A program made the position numbers and the translations under genes. A model generated the notes under the pieces. That model did no database searches, was not told the origin of the DNA, and saw only the letters and a program-made list of their open reading frames with translations. This document shows, one piece after another, positions 1 through 6,118 of a DNA stretch of 21,273 nt; the first letter of the stretch is position 1; every line of letters begins with the position of its first letter. Origin of the DNA: Candidatus Hydrogenedentota bacterium (GTDB lineage Bacteria; UBA8481; J006). The DNA lies in NCBI GenBank assembly GCA_003697085.1, contig RFFU01000006.1, forward strand, positions 1-21,273, written 5' to 3'.

Positions 1-1
1 C

Positions 2-481
2 GACGCCGACACCAACTACAACCACCTCGAAATCCCCTTTTTGCTCGAAATGATGACAACCCCCGATCCGAAAACGGGAAAACTTCCGGATGTCGCGACA
101 GGTTCTCCTTTCCATCCCGACGGGTACCGAGCCGGTTTTCCTTGGTATCGCTTTCTCTTCTCGATCAGCGTCTTCCATCTCTACAAATGGGCGCTGGCGG
201 GCCACTGTTGCGTACACACGATGACCTGCGGGTTCCGCGCTTACCGACAAGAGGTCCTTCCGAAGATCATTTCCGAATCCGACGATTTTCTCGCCACCGC
301 CGAGATGCTCGTCAATGCAATGCGCCACAATCTCACGATCGTCGAATATCCCACGACCGTTACCGACCGCCGGTTCGGACGATCAAAGTTACCTACACTG
401 CGGATGATCCGCCGCCACCTCGGTCTGATCGGAAAAGTTTGGAAGGAGACCCGCACAAACAGATTTCTCCGGAGTGTTTAG
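2..481 (+). CDS. Glycosyltransferase family 2, DPM1-like (3' part; 5' end off the window)
   Basis: The frame is open from the window edge and ends at TAG (479-481). The visible 159 residues begin exactly at a DADTNYN motif, which fits the metal-binding DxD region of GT2 enzymes of the dolichyl-phosphate mannosyltransferase/polyprenyl-phosphate sugar transferase type. Further on, TCGFRAYRQEVL matches the conserved TGFR-Y acceptor-loop region of that family, and DRRFGRSKL matches the ER--G-SKL segment near the end of the catalytic domain. No C-terminal membrane domain follows, so this is the soluble short form. The family transfers a sugar from a nucleotide donor to a polyprenyl phosphate or glycan acceptor. 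The substrate cannot be read from this fragment. The N-terminal nucleotide-binding half lies outside the window. Confidence 0.8.
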   Translation, partial: DADTNYNHLEIPFLLEMMTTPDPKTGKLPDVATGSPFHPDGYRAGFPWYRFLFSISVFHLYKWALAGHCCVHTMTCGFRAYRQEVLPKIISESDDFLATAEMLVNAMRHNLTIVEYPTTVTDRRFGRSKLPTLRMIRRHLGLIGKVWKETRTNRFLRSV

Positions 482-505
482 CATGAACACAGCTGTACGC
501 TGCAT

Positions 506-620
506 GGAATCCCCTCCACGTGGTATCCCGAGCTGGGAGGTCGTTCGGCGCCCCTGGGGGATTCCTCGCTTACGCTCGGAATGACATGGCGGGAGCAGGC
601 AGGATGCCTGCGCTCCCAGG
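506..620. repeat. Dispersed palindromic repeat, partial copy 1
   Basis: This copy starts with GGAATCCCCTCCACGTGG and continues through GGGGGATTCCTCG and CTCGGAATGACA. It ends with the hairpin GCAGGCAGGATGCCTGC followed by CTCCCAGG. The same blocks in the same order recur near 1731-1976 and 13418-13562. It lacks the left terminal repeat and the central CCCGACCCTCTCC block of the complete copies. Translations of these blocks give arginine/proline-rich open frames that are not genes. Confidence 0.75.
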
Positions 621-660
621 AGCGTCTGCGGCTCCATTTGCGGGACATCCCGCGCCACCG

Positions 661-870
661 TGTCATTCCGAGGCGCCTTGGCGCCGAGGAATTCCCCCCA
701 CGTGGTATCCCGTGCTGGGGGCCGATACTCCCCCCTCACCCCGACCCTCTCCCCGGCGGGGCGAGGGAGAATAAGGCGGCCGCCGCCGGTCCTGGGGGAT
801 TCCTCGTCGGACTACGCCCACCTCGGAATGACAGGGAGAGTGTCGCTCCGCTCCGCCTCGCTCGGAATGA
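661..870. repeat. Dispersed palindromic repeat, complete 173-bp copy 2 plus tail
   Basis: A 13-bp perfect terminal inverted repeat, TGTCATTCCGAGG at 661-673 and CCTCGGAATGACA at 821-833, bounds a 173-bp unit. Inside are a stem around GGCGCC, a CCACGTGGTATC block, a CCCCGGCGGGGC palindrome and GGGGGATTCCTCG. A tail (834-870) repeats the CTCGGAATGA end. The copy at 1731-1903 has identical length and lies in the same orientation. The structure resembles a MITE or large palindromic intergenic repeat; no transposase is present. Confidence 0.8.
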
Positions 871-969
871 TCAAGGGGAGCGCCCTGCCGGCCGGGGAAC
901 GACAACCGGGCGTTCGGAGGGCGATCGGCCGGTCGCCTCCAGCACTCAGTTGGGCTTTTCCTCACCCTG
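871..969. other. Gene-free stretch between repeat copy 2 and the toxin gene
   Basis: This is a GC-rich spacer between the convergent glycosyltransferase and toxin-antitoxin units. I see no gene here and no convincing rho-independent terminator. Together with the two repeat copies it makes 482-969 entirely non-coding. Confidence 0.6.
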
Positions 970-1242
970 TCACTTCCGGAACAGGTCGGAATGTGTTCCC
1001 GTGCGTTCAAATAGGATACGATCTTCCTCTGTCTTGTATATCAGAAGCCAATCGGACTCAATATGGCATTCCCGTCGTTCCTGCCAGTTGCCGATCAGCT
1101 TGTGGTCTCGGTGAATAGGGTCGAGAGGTTCTTCCGCGACCAAAGAGCGGATGATTATCTTGAGCTTATCCAGGTTCTTCCCACGCCTCTGCATCCGTCT
1201 GACGTCTCTCTCAAACTGTCGTGTGTATACTGGAGTGAGCAT
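970..1242 (-). CDS. yafQ: YafQ-family mRNA interferase toxin
   Basis: This 90-residue protein belongs to the RelE superfamily YafQ branch, type II toxins that cleave mRNA at the ribosome. The residues important in E. coli YafQ (His50, His63, Asp67, Trp68, His87) are all present with a uniform shift of three: His47 (RDHKL), His60, Asp64, Trp65 (CHIESDWLLIYK) and His84 (RTGTHSDLF). The toxin therefore looks active. The ATG at 1242 overlaps the antitoxin stop (TGATG, one shared base), the usual antitoxin-first coupled arrangement. An in-frame extension up to 1284 lies inside the antitoxin gene and is not needed. The pair sits isolated among dispersed repeats, which suits a mobile or stabilising module. 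Confidence 0.9.
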   Translation of the reverse strand: MLTPVYTRQFERDVRRMQRRGKNLDKLKIIIRSLVAEEPLDPIHRDHKLIGNWQERRECHIESDWLLIYKTEEDRILFERTGTHSDLFRK

Positions 1243-1502
1243 CAAATACCGAGTTTTCTGAACATGTCGTCGGCATCTTCGCAAACCACCAGGTTACTTC
1301 CGGCATCGGTATCGTCAAACGTCCGGCGTGTGGTCTCGTTAGGAATGGCAACTTCAAAGGGAAGCCCGTTTCGCAACTCGACCTGCTTGTAAAAGAGTGT
1401 GATCGCTTGAGTCGTGGTCAGTCCGAGTCTGCGGAATACATTCTCTGCCTTGTCCTTCAGATCAGGTTCTATCCGGGCTCGTACGGTCGCTATCTTGCTC
1501 AT
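1242..1502 (-). CDS. dinJ: DinJ/RelB-family antitoxin
   Basis: This 86-residue protein starts MSKIATVRARIEPDLKDKAE and contains VFRRLGLTTTQAITLFYKQV, the ribbon-helix-helix DNA-binding region of DinJ/RelB antitoxins. The C-terminal half (after FEVAIPNETTRR) would wrap the toxin. DinJ-type antitoxins neutralise YafQ by binding and, with the toxin, repress their own operon. The ATG at 1502 is preceded by GGAGG with a 7-nt spacer; a TTG one codon upstream is less likely. The gene ends TGA, overlapping the toxin ATG. The only likely regulatory region is upstream, where a good promoter is visible at 1530-1558. Confidence 0.9.
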   Translation of the reverse strand: MSKIATVRARIEPDLKDKAENVFRRLGLTTTQAITLFYKQVELRNGLPFEVAIPNETTRRTFDDTDAGSNLVVCEDADDMFRKLGI

Positions 1503-1529
1503 CAACTCACCTCCATTCCTGCCTCAAAC

Positions 1530-1558
1530 AATGTAGCACAAACGGGGTACAATCTCAA
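1530..1558 (-). promoter_or_regulatory. Promoter of the toxin-antitoxin operon
   Basis: Read on the minus strand, TTGAGA (1558-1553) and TACATT (1535-1530) are separated by 17 nt, matching 5/6 and 4/6 bases of the sigma-70 consensus. Transcription would start near 1523, giving a leader of about 20 nt that contains the GGAGG ribosome site of the antitoxin. Confidence 0.6.
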
Positions 1559-1730
1559 CGCTCTCATTGATCTCGTGTGGAAATGCACAGGTAGATGGTG
1601 GCCGCCTGAAGAGGGAAGGAAAAGGGGAGAATGGAAAGCGAGAACAAAAGGAGAGCGGAGGATGGACAAGCGGTACCGTTTTGTATTCTCTTGCCTTTTT
1701 TGCTTTTTCCTTTGCGTCCCCTGCCCTTCT
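1559..1730. other. Gene-free purine-rich then pyrimidine-rich stretch
   Basis: From about 1608 to 1665 the plus strand is strongly purine-rich, and from 1675 to 1730 it is pyrimidine-rich (TTGCCTTTTTTGCTTTTTCC). Open frames here give lysine/arginine-rich low-complexity translations. I see no gene. Confidence 0.55.
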
Positions 1731-1976
1731 TGTCATTCCGAGGCGCGTCAGCGCTGAGGAATCCCCTCCACGTGGCATCGCGTCTTGTGCGCCGATACTC
1801 CCGCCTCACCCCGACCCTCTTCCCGGCGGGGCGAGGGAGAATAAGGCGGACGCCGGCGGTCCTGGGGGATTCCTCGTCGGACTACTCCCACCTCGGAATG
1901 ACAGGGAGAGTGTCGCTCCACTCCGCCTCGCTCGGAATGACATGGCGGGAGCAGGCAGGATGCCTGTACTCCCAGG
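1731..1976. repeat. Dispersed palindromic repeat, complete 173-bp copy 3 plus hairpin tail
   Basis: The terminal inverted repeat TGTCATTCCGAGG (1731-1743) / CCTCGGAATGACA (1891-1903) bounds a unit of exactly the length of copy 2, with the same internal blocks. The tail continues through CTCGGAATGACATGGCGGGA and ends in the hairpin GCAGGCAGGATGCCTG plus CTCCCAGG (1951-1976). This is the fullest copy in the window and the best reference for the family. Confidence 0.8.
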
Positions 1977-2040
1977 TTCGCATTCTTTGGCTTTTTCTCG
2001 CTTTCGCAGGTTGGAGAGCCTGCGCTCCACTTTCGGCTCT

Positions 2041-2106
2041 CAGGGGTTGCCCTCCTCGTTCTGTTCCGCTCCTATCCTTGTTTTCTCCCCTTCCCTTTTG
2101 CCTTTT
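2041..2106. repeat. 66-bp direct repeat, copy A
   Basis: This block matches 2998-3063 at 61 of 66 positions by my alignment, in the same orientation. Both copies run from CAGGG through TTCCGCTCCTATC to CCCCTTCCCTTTTGCCTTTT, both follow a GCAGGATGCCTG hairpin, and both lead into pyrimidine-rich tracts. Confidence 0.75.
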
Positions 2107-2170
2107 GACTTTTACCTTTTGACTTTTGATTTTTCCTTTCCCTTTTGCTTTTTTTCTTTTTCCTTTTGCC
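2085..2170. repeat. Pyrimidine-rich short tandem-like repeat tract
   Basis: The plus strand consists of degenerate units of about 8-10 nt of the form CCTTTTG, CTTTTGA or TTTTTCC, for example TTTTGACTTTTACCTTTTGA. The complementary strand reads as runs such as AAAAGGCAAAAGG. A shorter tract of the same type lies at 3040-3090. It is non-coding; its Lys/Gly/Arg translations are artefacts. Confidence 0.7.
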
Positions 2171-2258
2171 TTTCCATTCCCCTCCGTGAATTCTGTGTCT
2201 TCCGTGGTTTTTCTTCCCTCCGTGAATTCCGTGGTCCGCTGTGGAGTTGCAGGAACAA
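2171..2258. repeat. TCCGTGAATTC/TCCGTGG direct-repeat remnant
   Basis: Two near copies of CCCTCCGTGAATTC(T/C)GTG occur here with a CTTCCGTGGTTTTTC spacer, followed by GGAGTTGCAGGA. The series resembles the right arms of the elements at 11694-11983 and 20130-20370, which carry TCCGTG repeats and a TTGCAGGAG end. This is probably a decayed copy of that family, abutting the stop codon of the next gene. Confidence 0.55.
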
Positions 2259-2876
2259 TCACACGGCGAGAATCCCTCCTTTATCGATCCCAGGAGGCGC
2301 GGGCGTTCCGATACGAAGAATCTCGGGATGCGCACCGGTGAGATCGATAACGGTCGAGGGAGCGGGGGAAACCGGGCCGCGATCGAGCACGCGTTCGGCT
2401 TCGGGATAGAGCCAAGCGACTTCTTCCGCCGTCTCGGCATAGCCGCCTTCGGGGCGCGCCGCCGAGGCACTGACGAGCGGGCCTCCGACGGCCTCGCAAA
2501 GGGCATTGATGATGGGACACTCGATGATGCGGATCCCGACGGTCCGTTGCCGCGTCAGTGTCAAACGAGGCAAGGCCTTGGTGGCCCTGAGAATGAAGGT
2601 GAAATGCCCCGGCGTGAGCCGGCGGATCAGTCTGTAAGCCGGACGGTCGAGAAAGGCCAGTTTTGAAACCCGGGAGAAGTCATTGAGAAGAAGCGCAAGC
2701 GGTTTTGCGGGAGGAATCCGGCGTATCTCCCGCAAGGTTGCGACTCCCCGGCGCGAATCGAGCGCGGCGAGAAGAGCATAGACGGAATCCGTCGCCGCGC
2801 CGATCACTTCTCCTTTGCGAAGGACGGCGGCCACCTCCCGCAAGGGTCGTTCGAACTCTCCGTGAATCCTGGGCAT
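2259..2876 (-). CDS. yciO: Sua5/YciO/YrdC-family protein, YciO type
   Basis: This 205-residue single-domain protein carries the YrdC fold. The N-terminal IGAATDSVYAL matches the PTDT-YGL nucleotide-site motif, and RRIPPAKPLALLLND matches the K-R/KP-PL segment. The middle and end (FLDRPAYRLIRRLTPGHFTFI, VGIRI, PSTVIDLT) follow E. coli YciO more closely than TsaC. YrdC/Sua5 enzymes make threonylcarbamoyl-AMP for tRNA t6A; the role of YciO is less certain, so the exact activity is left open. The ATG at 2876 has no Shine-Dalgarno sequence; TTTAAA lies 8 nt upstream. The gene is separated by 214 bp of repeats from the lytic transglycosylase gene upstream and may be its own transcription unit. Confidence 0.85.
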   Translation of the reverse strand: MPRIHGEFERPLREVAAVLRKGEVIGAATDSVYALLAALDSRRGVATLREIRRIPPAKPLALLLNDFSRVSKLAFLDRPAYRLIRRLTPGHFTFILRATKALPRLTLTRQRTVGIRIIECPIINALCEAVGGPLVSASAARPEGGYAETAEEVAWLYPEAERVLDRGPVSPAPSTVIDLTGAHPEILRIGTPAPPGIDKGGILAV

Positions 2877-2884
2877 GGAATCAG

Positions 2885-2912
2885 TTTAAACCGGATCACG
2901 AGGCGGTGCCCA
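2885..2912 (-). promoter_or_regulatory. Possible promoter of the yciO-type gene
   Basis: On the minus strand TGGGCA (2912-2907) and TTTAAA (2890-2885) are separated by 16 nt, each matching 4/6 consensus bases. The -10-like hexamer ends only 8 nt before the ATG, so the transcript would be leaderless or nearly so. The match is weak on its own. Confidence 0.3.
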
Positions 2913-2971
2913 TAAAAAACGGTTGATCCCTTGGGCATGCGATTCCAGCGCTTGCGGTTTTTGCGGGCCAA

Positions 2972-3090
2972 CAGTGCAGGCAGGATGCCTGCGCTACCAG
3001 GGTTTGCCGTCCTCGTTCAGTTCCGCTCCTATCTTTGCTTTCTCCCCTTCCCTTTTGCCTTTTTCCTTTTTCCTTTTGCCTTTTGCCTTT
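2972..3090. repeat. Hairpin GCAGGCAGGATGCCTGC, 66-bp repeat copy B and pyrimidine tract
   Basis: The hairpin and CTACCAGG (about 2977-3000) lead into the 66-bp repeat copy B (2998-3063) and then a CCTTTTT/CCTTTTGCC tract running to 3090. The tract stops exactly where the TAA of the lytic transglycosylase gene (3091-3093, minus strand) begins, so the repeats form its immediate 3' flank. No separate terminator is seen. Confidence 0.65.
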
Positions 3091-3846
3091 TTATTTGGCC
3101 GTGACGTAAATCTGGCCGTCGGCGCCCCGGTAATAAACGAAGCGCGCCTTCCGTGGTTTCCTGCGCGGGCGGCGCTTTCCGAAAAGAGAAGATACCTCGT
3201 CGTCGGGAATCTTTCCTCCGCTATAGGCCTTGTAATACCGCAGGACCTTCGGAACATATCTCCGCGTCTCGGGAAAGGGGGGGATTCCGCCGTATTTCTC
3301 GACGGAGGCGGGGCCGGCGTTGTACGCGGCAAGGGCGTAATCCATCCGGCCGAAACGGTCGAACATCATTCGGAGATAACGCGCTCCTCCCAGAATGTTC
3401 TCCCGCGGGTCGAACAAATTCCGCACGCCTACTATGCGTGCCGTCGAGGGAATCAGCTGCATCAACCCCTGAGCCCCATGCCGGGAAACGGCGTAGGGAT
3501 TGAAGTTGGATTCAACCTTCATTACAGCCCATATCAAGGCTTCCGAAAGATTGTATCTCCGCGCCGCCTCCGCAACGTAACGCCGGTATCGGCTCTGGGG
3601 GCCATAGGAGCCGATATCATAGGCCGTTTCGGCGATCGGCTCCGTCCCTTCTTCGAAGGCCCCATCCTCATCGATGTCCTTTCCCTTTTCCGGAAGAGGA
3701 ATATTGAACAACTTCAAATTTCCTTCGGCATCCTGATAAACGACGATCCGCGACCGATTCGATTCCGCGTGAAGCGGCGAGAGGAGACTCACGGAGAGGA
3801 GAAGAATCCCCGCGCCCCCGAGCCACCTCGACTTAGACGTGCCCAT
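3091..3846 (-). CDS. Secreted lytic transglycosylase (SLT/Slt70-like domain)
   Basis: This 251-residue protein starts with a signal peptide (charged start, hydrophobic residues 9-23, likely cleavage after LHA near 27). A short YxDxxGxLxLFN segment (residues 36-48) resembles DUF4124-like regions. The SLT catalytic domain spans about 85-205. Catalytic Glu112 lies in VMKVESNFNP, followed by GLMQLIPSTA (127-136), a NILGGARYL helix and AAYNAGP (173-179). A basic linker precedes a tail (ARFVYYRGADGQIYVT) that echoes the N-terminal segment. The family cleaves peptidoglycan glycan strands to 1,6-anhydro products. The start overlaps the upstream gene's 3' end by 14 bp, and GGAGGAG precedes the ATG. 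As the last gene of a flagellar operon it may open the wall for flagellum assembly (inference). Confidence 0.9.
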   Translation of the reverse strand: MGTSKSRWLGGAGILLLSVSLLSPLHAESNRSRIVVYQDAEGNLKLFNIPLPEKGKDIDEDGAFEEGTEPIAETAYDIGSYGPQSRYRRYVAEAARRYNLSEALIWAVMKVESNFNPYAVSRHGAQGLMQLIPSTARIVGVRNLFDPRENILGGARYLRMMFDRFGRMDYALAAYNAGPASVEKYGGIPPFPETRRYVPKVLRYYKAYSGGKIPDDEVSSLFGKRRPRRKPRKARFVYYRGADGQIYVTAK

Positions 3847-4318
3847 CCACTCTCCTCCCTTTTCGATTCCTCTGACTGAAACGATTTTTCAATTTCCGAA
3901 TCTTTTCGTTTCTTTTCCGCTGTCCGGCTATCTCCTCGCGAAACCGAACAAGCCGCTGGTGCAACTGCCCGCGCAAATGCGTCACGTCCCGCACCGCCGC
4001 CGTCGCCGCCACAATCTCCTGCCCCAAGCCGAGTTTTTCCGCGACGTCGCGGATCGTTCCCGCTTTCCGGGAGGATTCTACAAAACCTTTCCGGACGGCT
4101 TCAAGTTCTTCTCCGACCCGGCGGGCCCGAAGCGGAAAACTCGCCTCCTCCGCTTCAATCATATTCATCACGGTCTCCGGATTCTCCTCGAACTCCTCCA
4201 GCCACCCCCTGACCTTCCCGGCATACTCGTCGTACGTTGCCCGCAACCGGTTCAGCCCTTCAGCGAATTTTCTCCGCCACTTCTGCTCTGGTTGATCGTT
4301 CCGCGAAATCTCCGTCAC
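3833..4318 (-). CDS. Small coiled-coil protein, candidate FliT/FlgN-like flagellar chaperone
   Basis: I do not recognise this protein by sequence. From a GTG at 4318 it has 161 residues, starting VTEISRNDQPEQKWRRKF, and is rich in charged residues with long helical, coiled-coil-like segments and a very basic C-terminus (QRKRNEKIRKLKNRFSQRNR). The GTG overlaps the fliS stop (GTGA, 4318-4315), indicating translational coupling. An in-frame extension to 4399 runs inside fliS and is rejected. A small helical protein directly after fliS is usually FliT or another export chaperone. At 161 residues it is longer than typical FliT (about 100-120) and closer to FlgN, so the role is inferred from context only. 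Confidence 0.7.
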   Translation of the reverse strand: MTEISRNDQPEQKWRRKFAEGLNRLRATYDEYAGKVRGWLEEFEENPETVMNMIEAEEASFPLRARRVGEELEAVRKGFVESSRKAGTIRDVAEKLGLGQEIVAATAAVRDVTHLRGQLHQRLVRFREEIAGQRKRNEKIRKLKNRFSQRNRKGRRVDGHV

Positions 4319-4746
4319 GTTGTGATCGAGACACCCCCCGCTTGCGGCGGCGGTGGCGAGACGGTTCCGCTCTCCACGCGCTTGAAGACCTCGATCCACG
4401 TCTCGCGGAAATCCTCCAGATCCTTGATCACTTCCTTGGCGAGTTCCTTATCCTTGCGGACATTGGCGCGAACCATTCGATTCCTGATGTTCTCGTAGGC
4501 CGCCTCGATCGTCCGGGAGACCTCCCCTCCCTTCTCGTGATCCAGGGCCAAAATCAATTCCGTCATAATCCGTTGAGCCTTCATCGAGTTGTTATGAGCA
4601 TCCTGAATGTCTTCCTTCTCAACGGCCGAAATAAACTGCCCCATAAAGCGGATGGCTCCCTCAAAGAGCAACGTGATCAGTCGGGCCTGGCTGGCCGTCT
4701 GGATCGAAGTGTTGCGATACGCCTGGTTCGCCTGTCCGAAATCCAT
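4315..4746 (-). CDS. fliS: Flagellar export chaperone FliS
   Basis: This 143-residue protein matches FliS throughout: MDFGQANQAYRNTSIQTAS at the start, then RLITLLFEGAIRFM (the conserved L--LYDG-I-F helix), KAQRIMTELILALDHEKGGE and AYENIRNRMVRANVRKD. FliS binds the C-terminal helices of unpolymerised flagellin in the cytoplasm and prevents premature assembly before export. The ATG at 4746 is preceded by GGGAG with good spacing; the ten-residue upstream extension is unlikely. A proline-rich tail (SPPPPQAGG) follows the helical bundle. It sits 81 bp after the Maf gene and overlaps the next gene by 4 bp. FliS next to Maf is the classic arrangement for glycosylated flagellin. Confidence 0.92.
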   Translation of the reverse strand: MDFGQANQAYRNTSIQTASQARLITLLFEGAIRFMGQFISAVEKEDIQDAHNNSMKAQRIMTELILALDHEKGGEVSRTIEAAYENIRNRMVRANVRKDKELAKEVIKDLEDFRETWIEVFKRVESGTVSPPPPQAGGVSITT

Positions 4747-4827
4747 CCGCTCTCCCTTTTTCCTTTCCCTCTCCAACGGAGGACCACCGGTCCGCCTCTC
4801 ATCTCTCTTATTTTACCCCCTTTCTTC

Positions 4828-6102
4828 CTATTTCTCGACGTTTTTTCTCCGTTTCTCAAGCCAGTCTGATAGCGCCATCGATGGTACTCCTTCGATTTCA
4901 GCGCCGAAGGGGGCCGTCTGGATAAAGCGAACCTCGGGATTCGCCCGGGCCAGACGCGAAAAAAACCGGCGGTAAGAATCGAGCGCGGGGGTGGTCCAGA
5001 CGGTCTTTCCGGAAACGGAACGAACCGGACGGAGATTCCGGGTCCGACGAATCCGGAAGGCGCGATCCTCCCTACTGAAAAACCGATAGCGGAGCGGCGC
5101 CTGTGTTTCGCGCGAATGGGTCACTCCCTCGGCAAACGCGAGGTCCTGTCCGACGAGGACGATCTCGGAGACTCCCCACCCGAGAAGGATTCCCGCGGCG
5201 GTGGTGGAGACGGAACCTCCCGGATCGGCGACCCTTGCCGTCCTGGGAACTCCAAGTGAATCTTCCAGGGGATGGTTCTGGCCGTAGAAGAAGAGACGCG
5301 TCGCCCGACCGACGATCTCGGGCGGGGACAAGACCGAGGCCACGAGCGGTGTCTCGCCGAGCGCCGAGAGATACTCCGCCTTGACGGGTTGAGGATCGGT
5401 CGTGAAGCAATAATCGACGGGAAGAGCAGCCGTCCGCAGAAAGGGGAAGGCGGAATCGACCGAGACCAAGACCGTCTTCGGAAGCCGCTTGGTTCCCACG
5501 AGACCCCTCCAATCCTCGATCTGCCTCTCCAATCCCGGCCCGGCTGCGAAGAGAACGGCGGCGTATCCGCGGAACGCTCCGACCAATTCCGAAATCCATC
5601 TCGCTCTCGGAAAACTCTCCGCGTTGGCGCGGATGTTCCTTTCCCAAAGTTCCCCGAACGCCTCGATCGTAAGCCGCTGTTCGACCGCCTTCTCCAACGC
5701 CGCCTCGATCGCGCTTCTGACGCGGGAGTAATACCCGCGGTCTTCCTCGAGAACGACTCCCTCGAGGAGAACCAGTCTCTTCTTGCCGGTATCGATGAAG
5801 TCCAGCGCCTCCTCGTAGACCTTCTCGAAGGAGGGGGCGACGAGAAAGTCGAGATCGTCACGAAGCGCGGCGATCTCGGGATGGCGCTCGACGAGCCGGA
5901 CGCGTTCCGGACCGATCACATCGGCGAGGTACCCGAGGCCCGGGCTGAGAACGAAGACGATATCCTCTTCCCCCACCTTCTCCGCCTGTCGACGGGCCTC
6001 CTTAACAGGATCATAGCGGCTGTGGAAGAATTTTCCATTGACGAGAAGGGTATCTTGACCCGCGGGGGTTTTTCGACGTTCAAGTTTCAGTCGACCGCTC
6101 AC
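4828..6102 (-). CDS. Maf-type (DUF115/MptE-like) flagellin glycosyltransferase, short form
   Basis: This 424-residue protein has the motility-accessory-factor core at about 155-345: NIRANAE, VLFAAGPGLERQI (183-195), VSVDSAFPFL (213-222), FTTDPQPVK (233-241), YGQNHPLE, DPGGSVSTTAAGILLGWG (293-310) and IVLVGQDLAF (314-323). These are hallmarks of Maf proteins, which add nonulosonic acids such as pseudaminic or legionaminic acid to flagellin in the cytoplasm. An N-terminal segment (1-140) with VLSPGLGYLAD may be a degenerate duplicate of the same fold. Maf proteins commonly exceed 600 residues, so this is short. It starts at GTG (6102), 16 bp after the fusion gene. Function is well supported; the sugar is unknown. 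Confidence 0.85.
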   Translation of the reverse strand: MSGRLKLERRKTPAGQDTLLVNGKFFHSRYDPVKEARRQAEKVGEEDIVFVLSPGLGYLADVIGPERVRLVERHPEIAALRDDLDFLVAPSFEKVYEEALDFIDTGKKRLVLLEGVVLEEDRGYYSRVRSAIEAALEKAVEQRLTIEAFGELWERNIRANAESFPRARWISELVGAFRGYAAVLFAAGPGLERQIEDWRGLVGTKRLPKTVLVSVDSAFPFLRTAALPVDYCFTTDPQPVKAEYLSALGETPLVASVLSPPEIVGRATRLFFYGQNHPLEDSLGVPRTARVADPGGSVSTTAAGILLGWGVSEIVLVGQDLAFAEGVTHSRETQAPLRYRFFSREDRAFRIRRTRNLRPVRSVSGKTVWTTPALDSYRRFFSRLARANPEVRFIQTAPFGAEIEGVPSMALSDWLEKRRKNVEK

Positions 6103-6118
6103 GGCTCGCGCCGTCTTC

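Noticed and set aside
520-1118. Several open frames with CHSERKRGIPQ-like or PHPDPLPGG peptides
   Set aside because: These peptides are translations of the dispersed palindromic repeat in different frames; the same peptides recur at other repeat copies in unrelated frames.
506-1976. Possible CRISPR array
   Set aside because: The repeats are few, long, palindromic and irregularly spaced; there are no uniform spacers or cas genes.
1567-2409. 280-codon plus-strand open frame
   Set aside because: Runs through repeat copy 3, pyrimidine tracts and antisense yciO. The protein is low-complexity and translates repeats.
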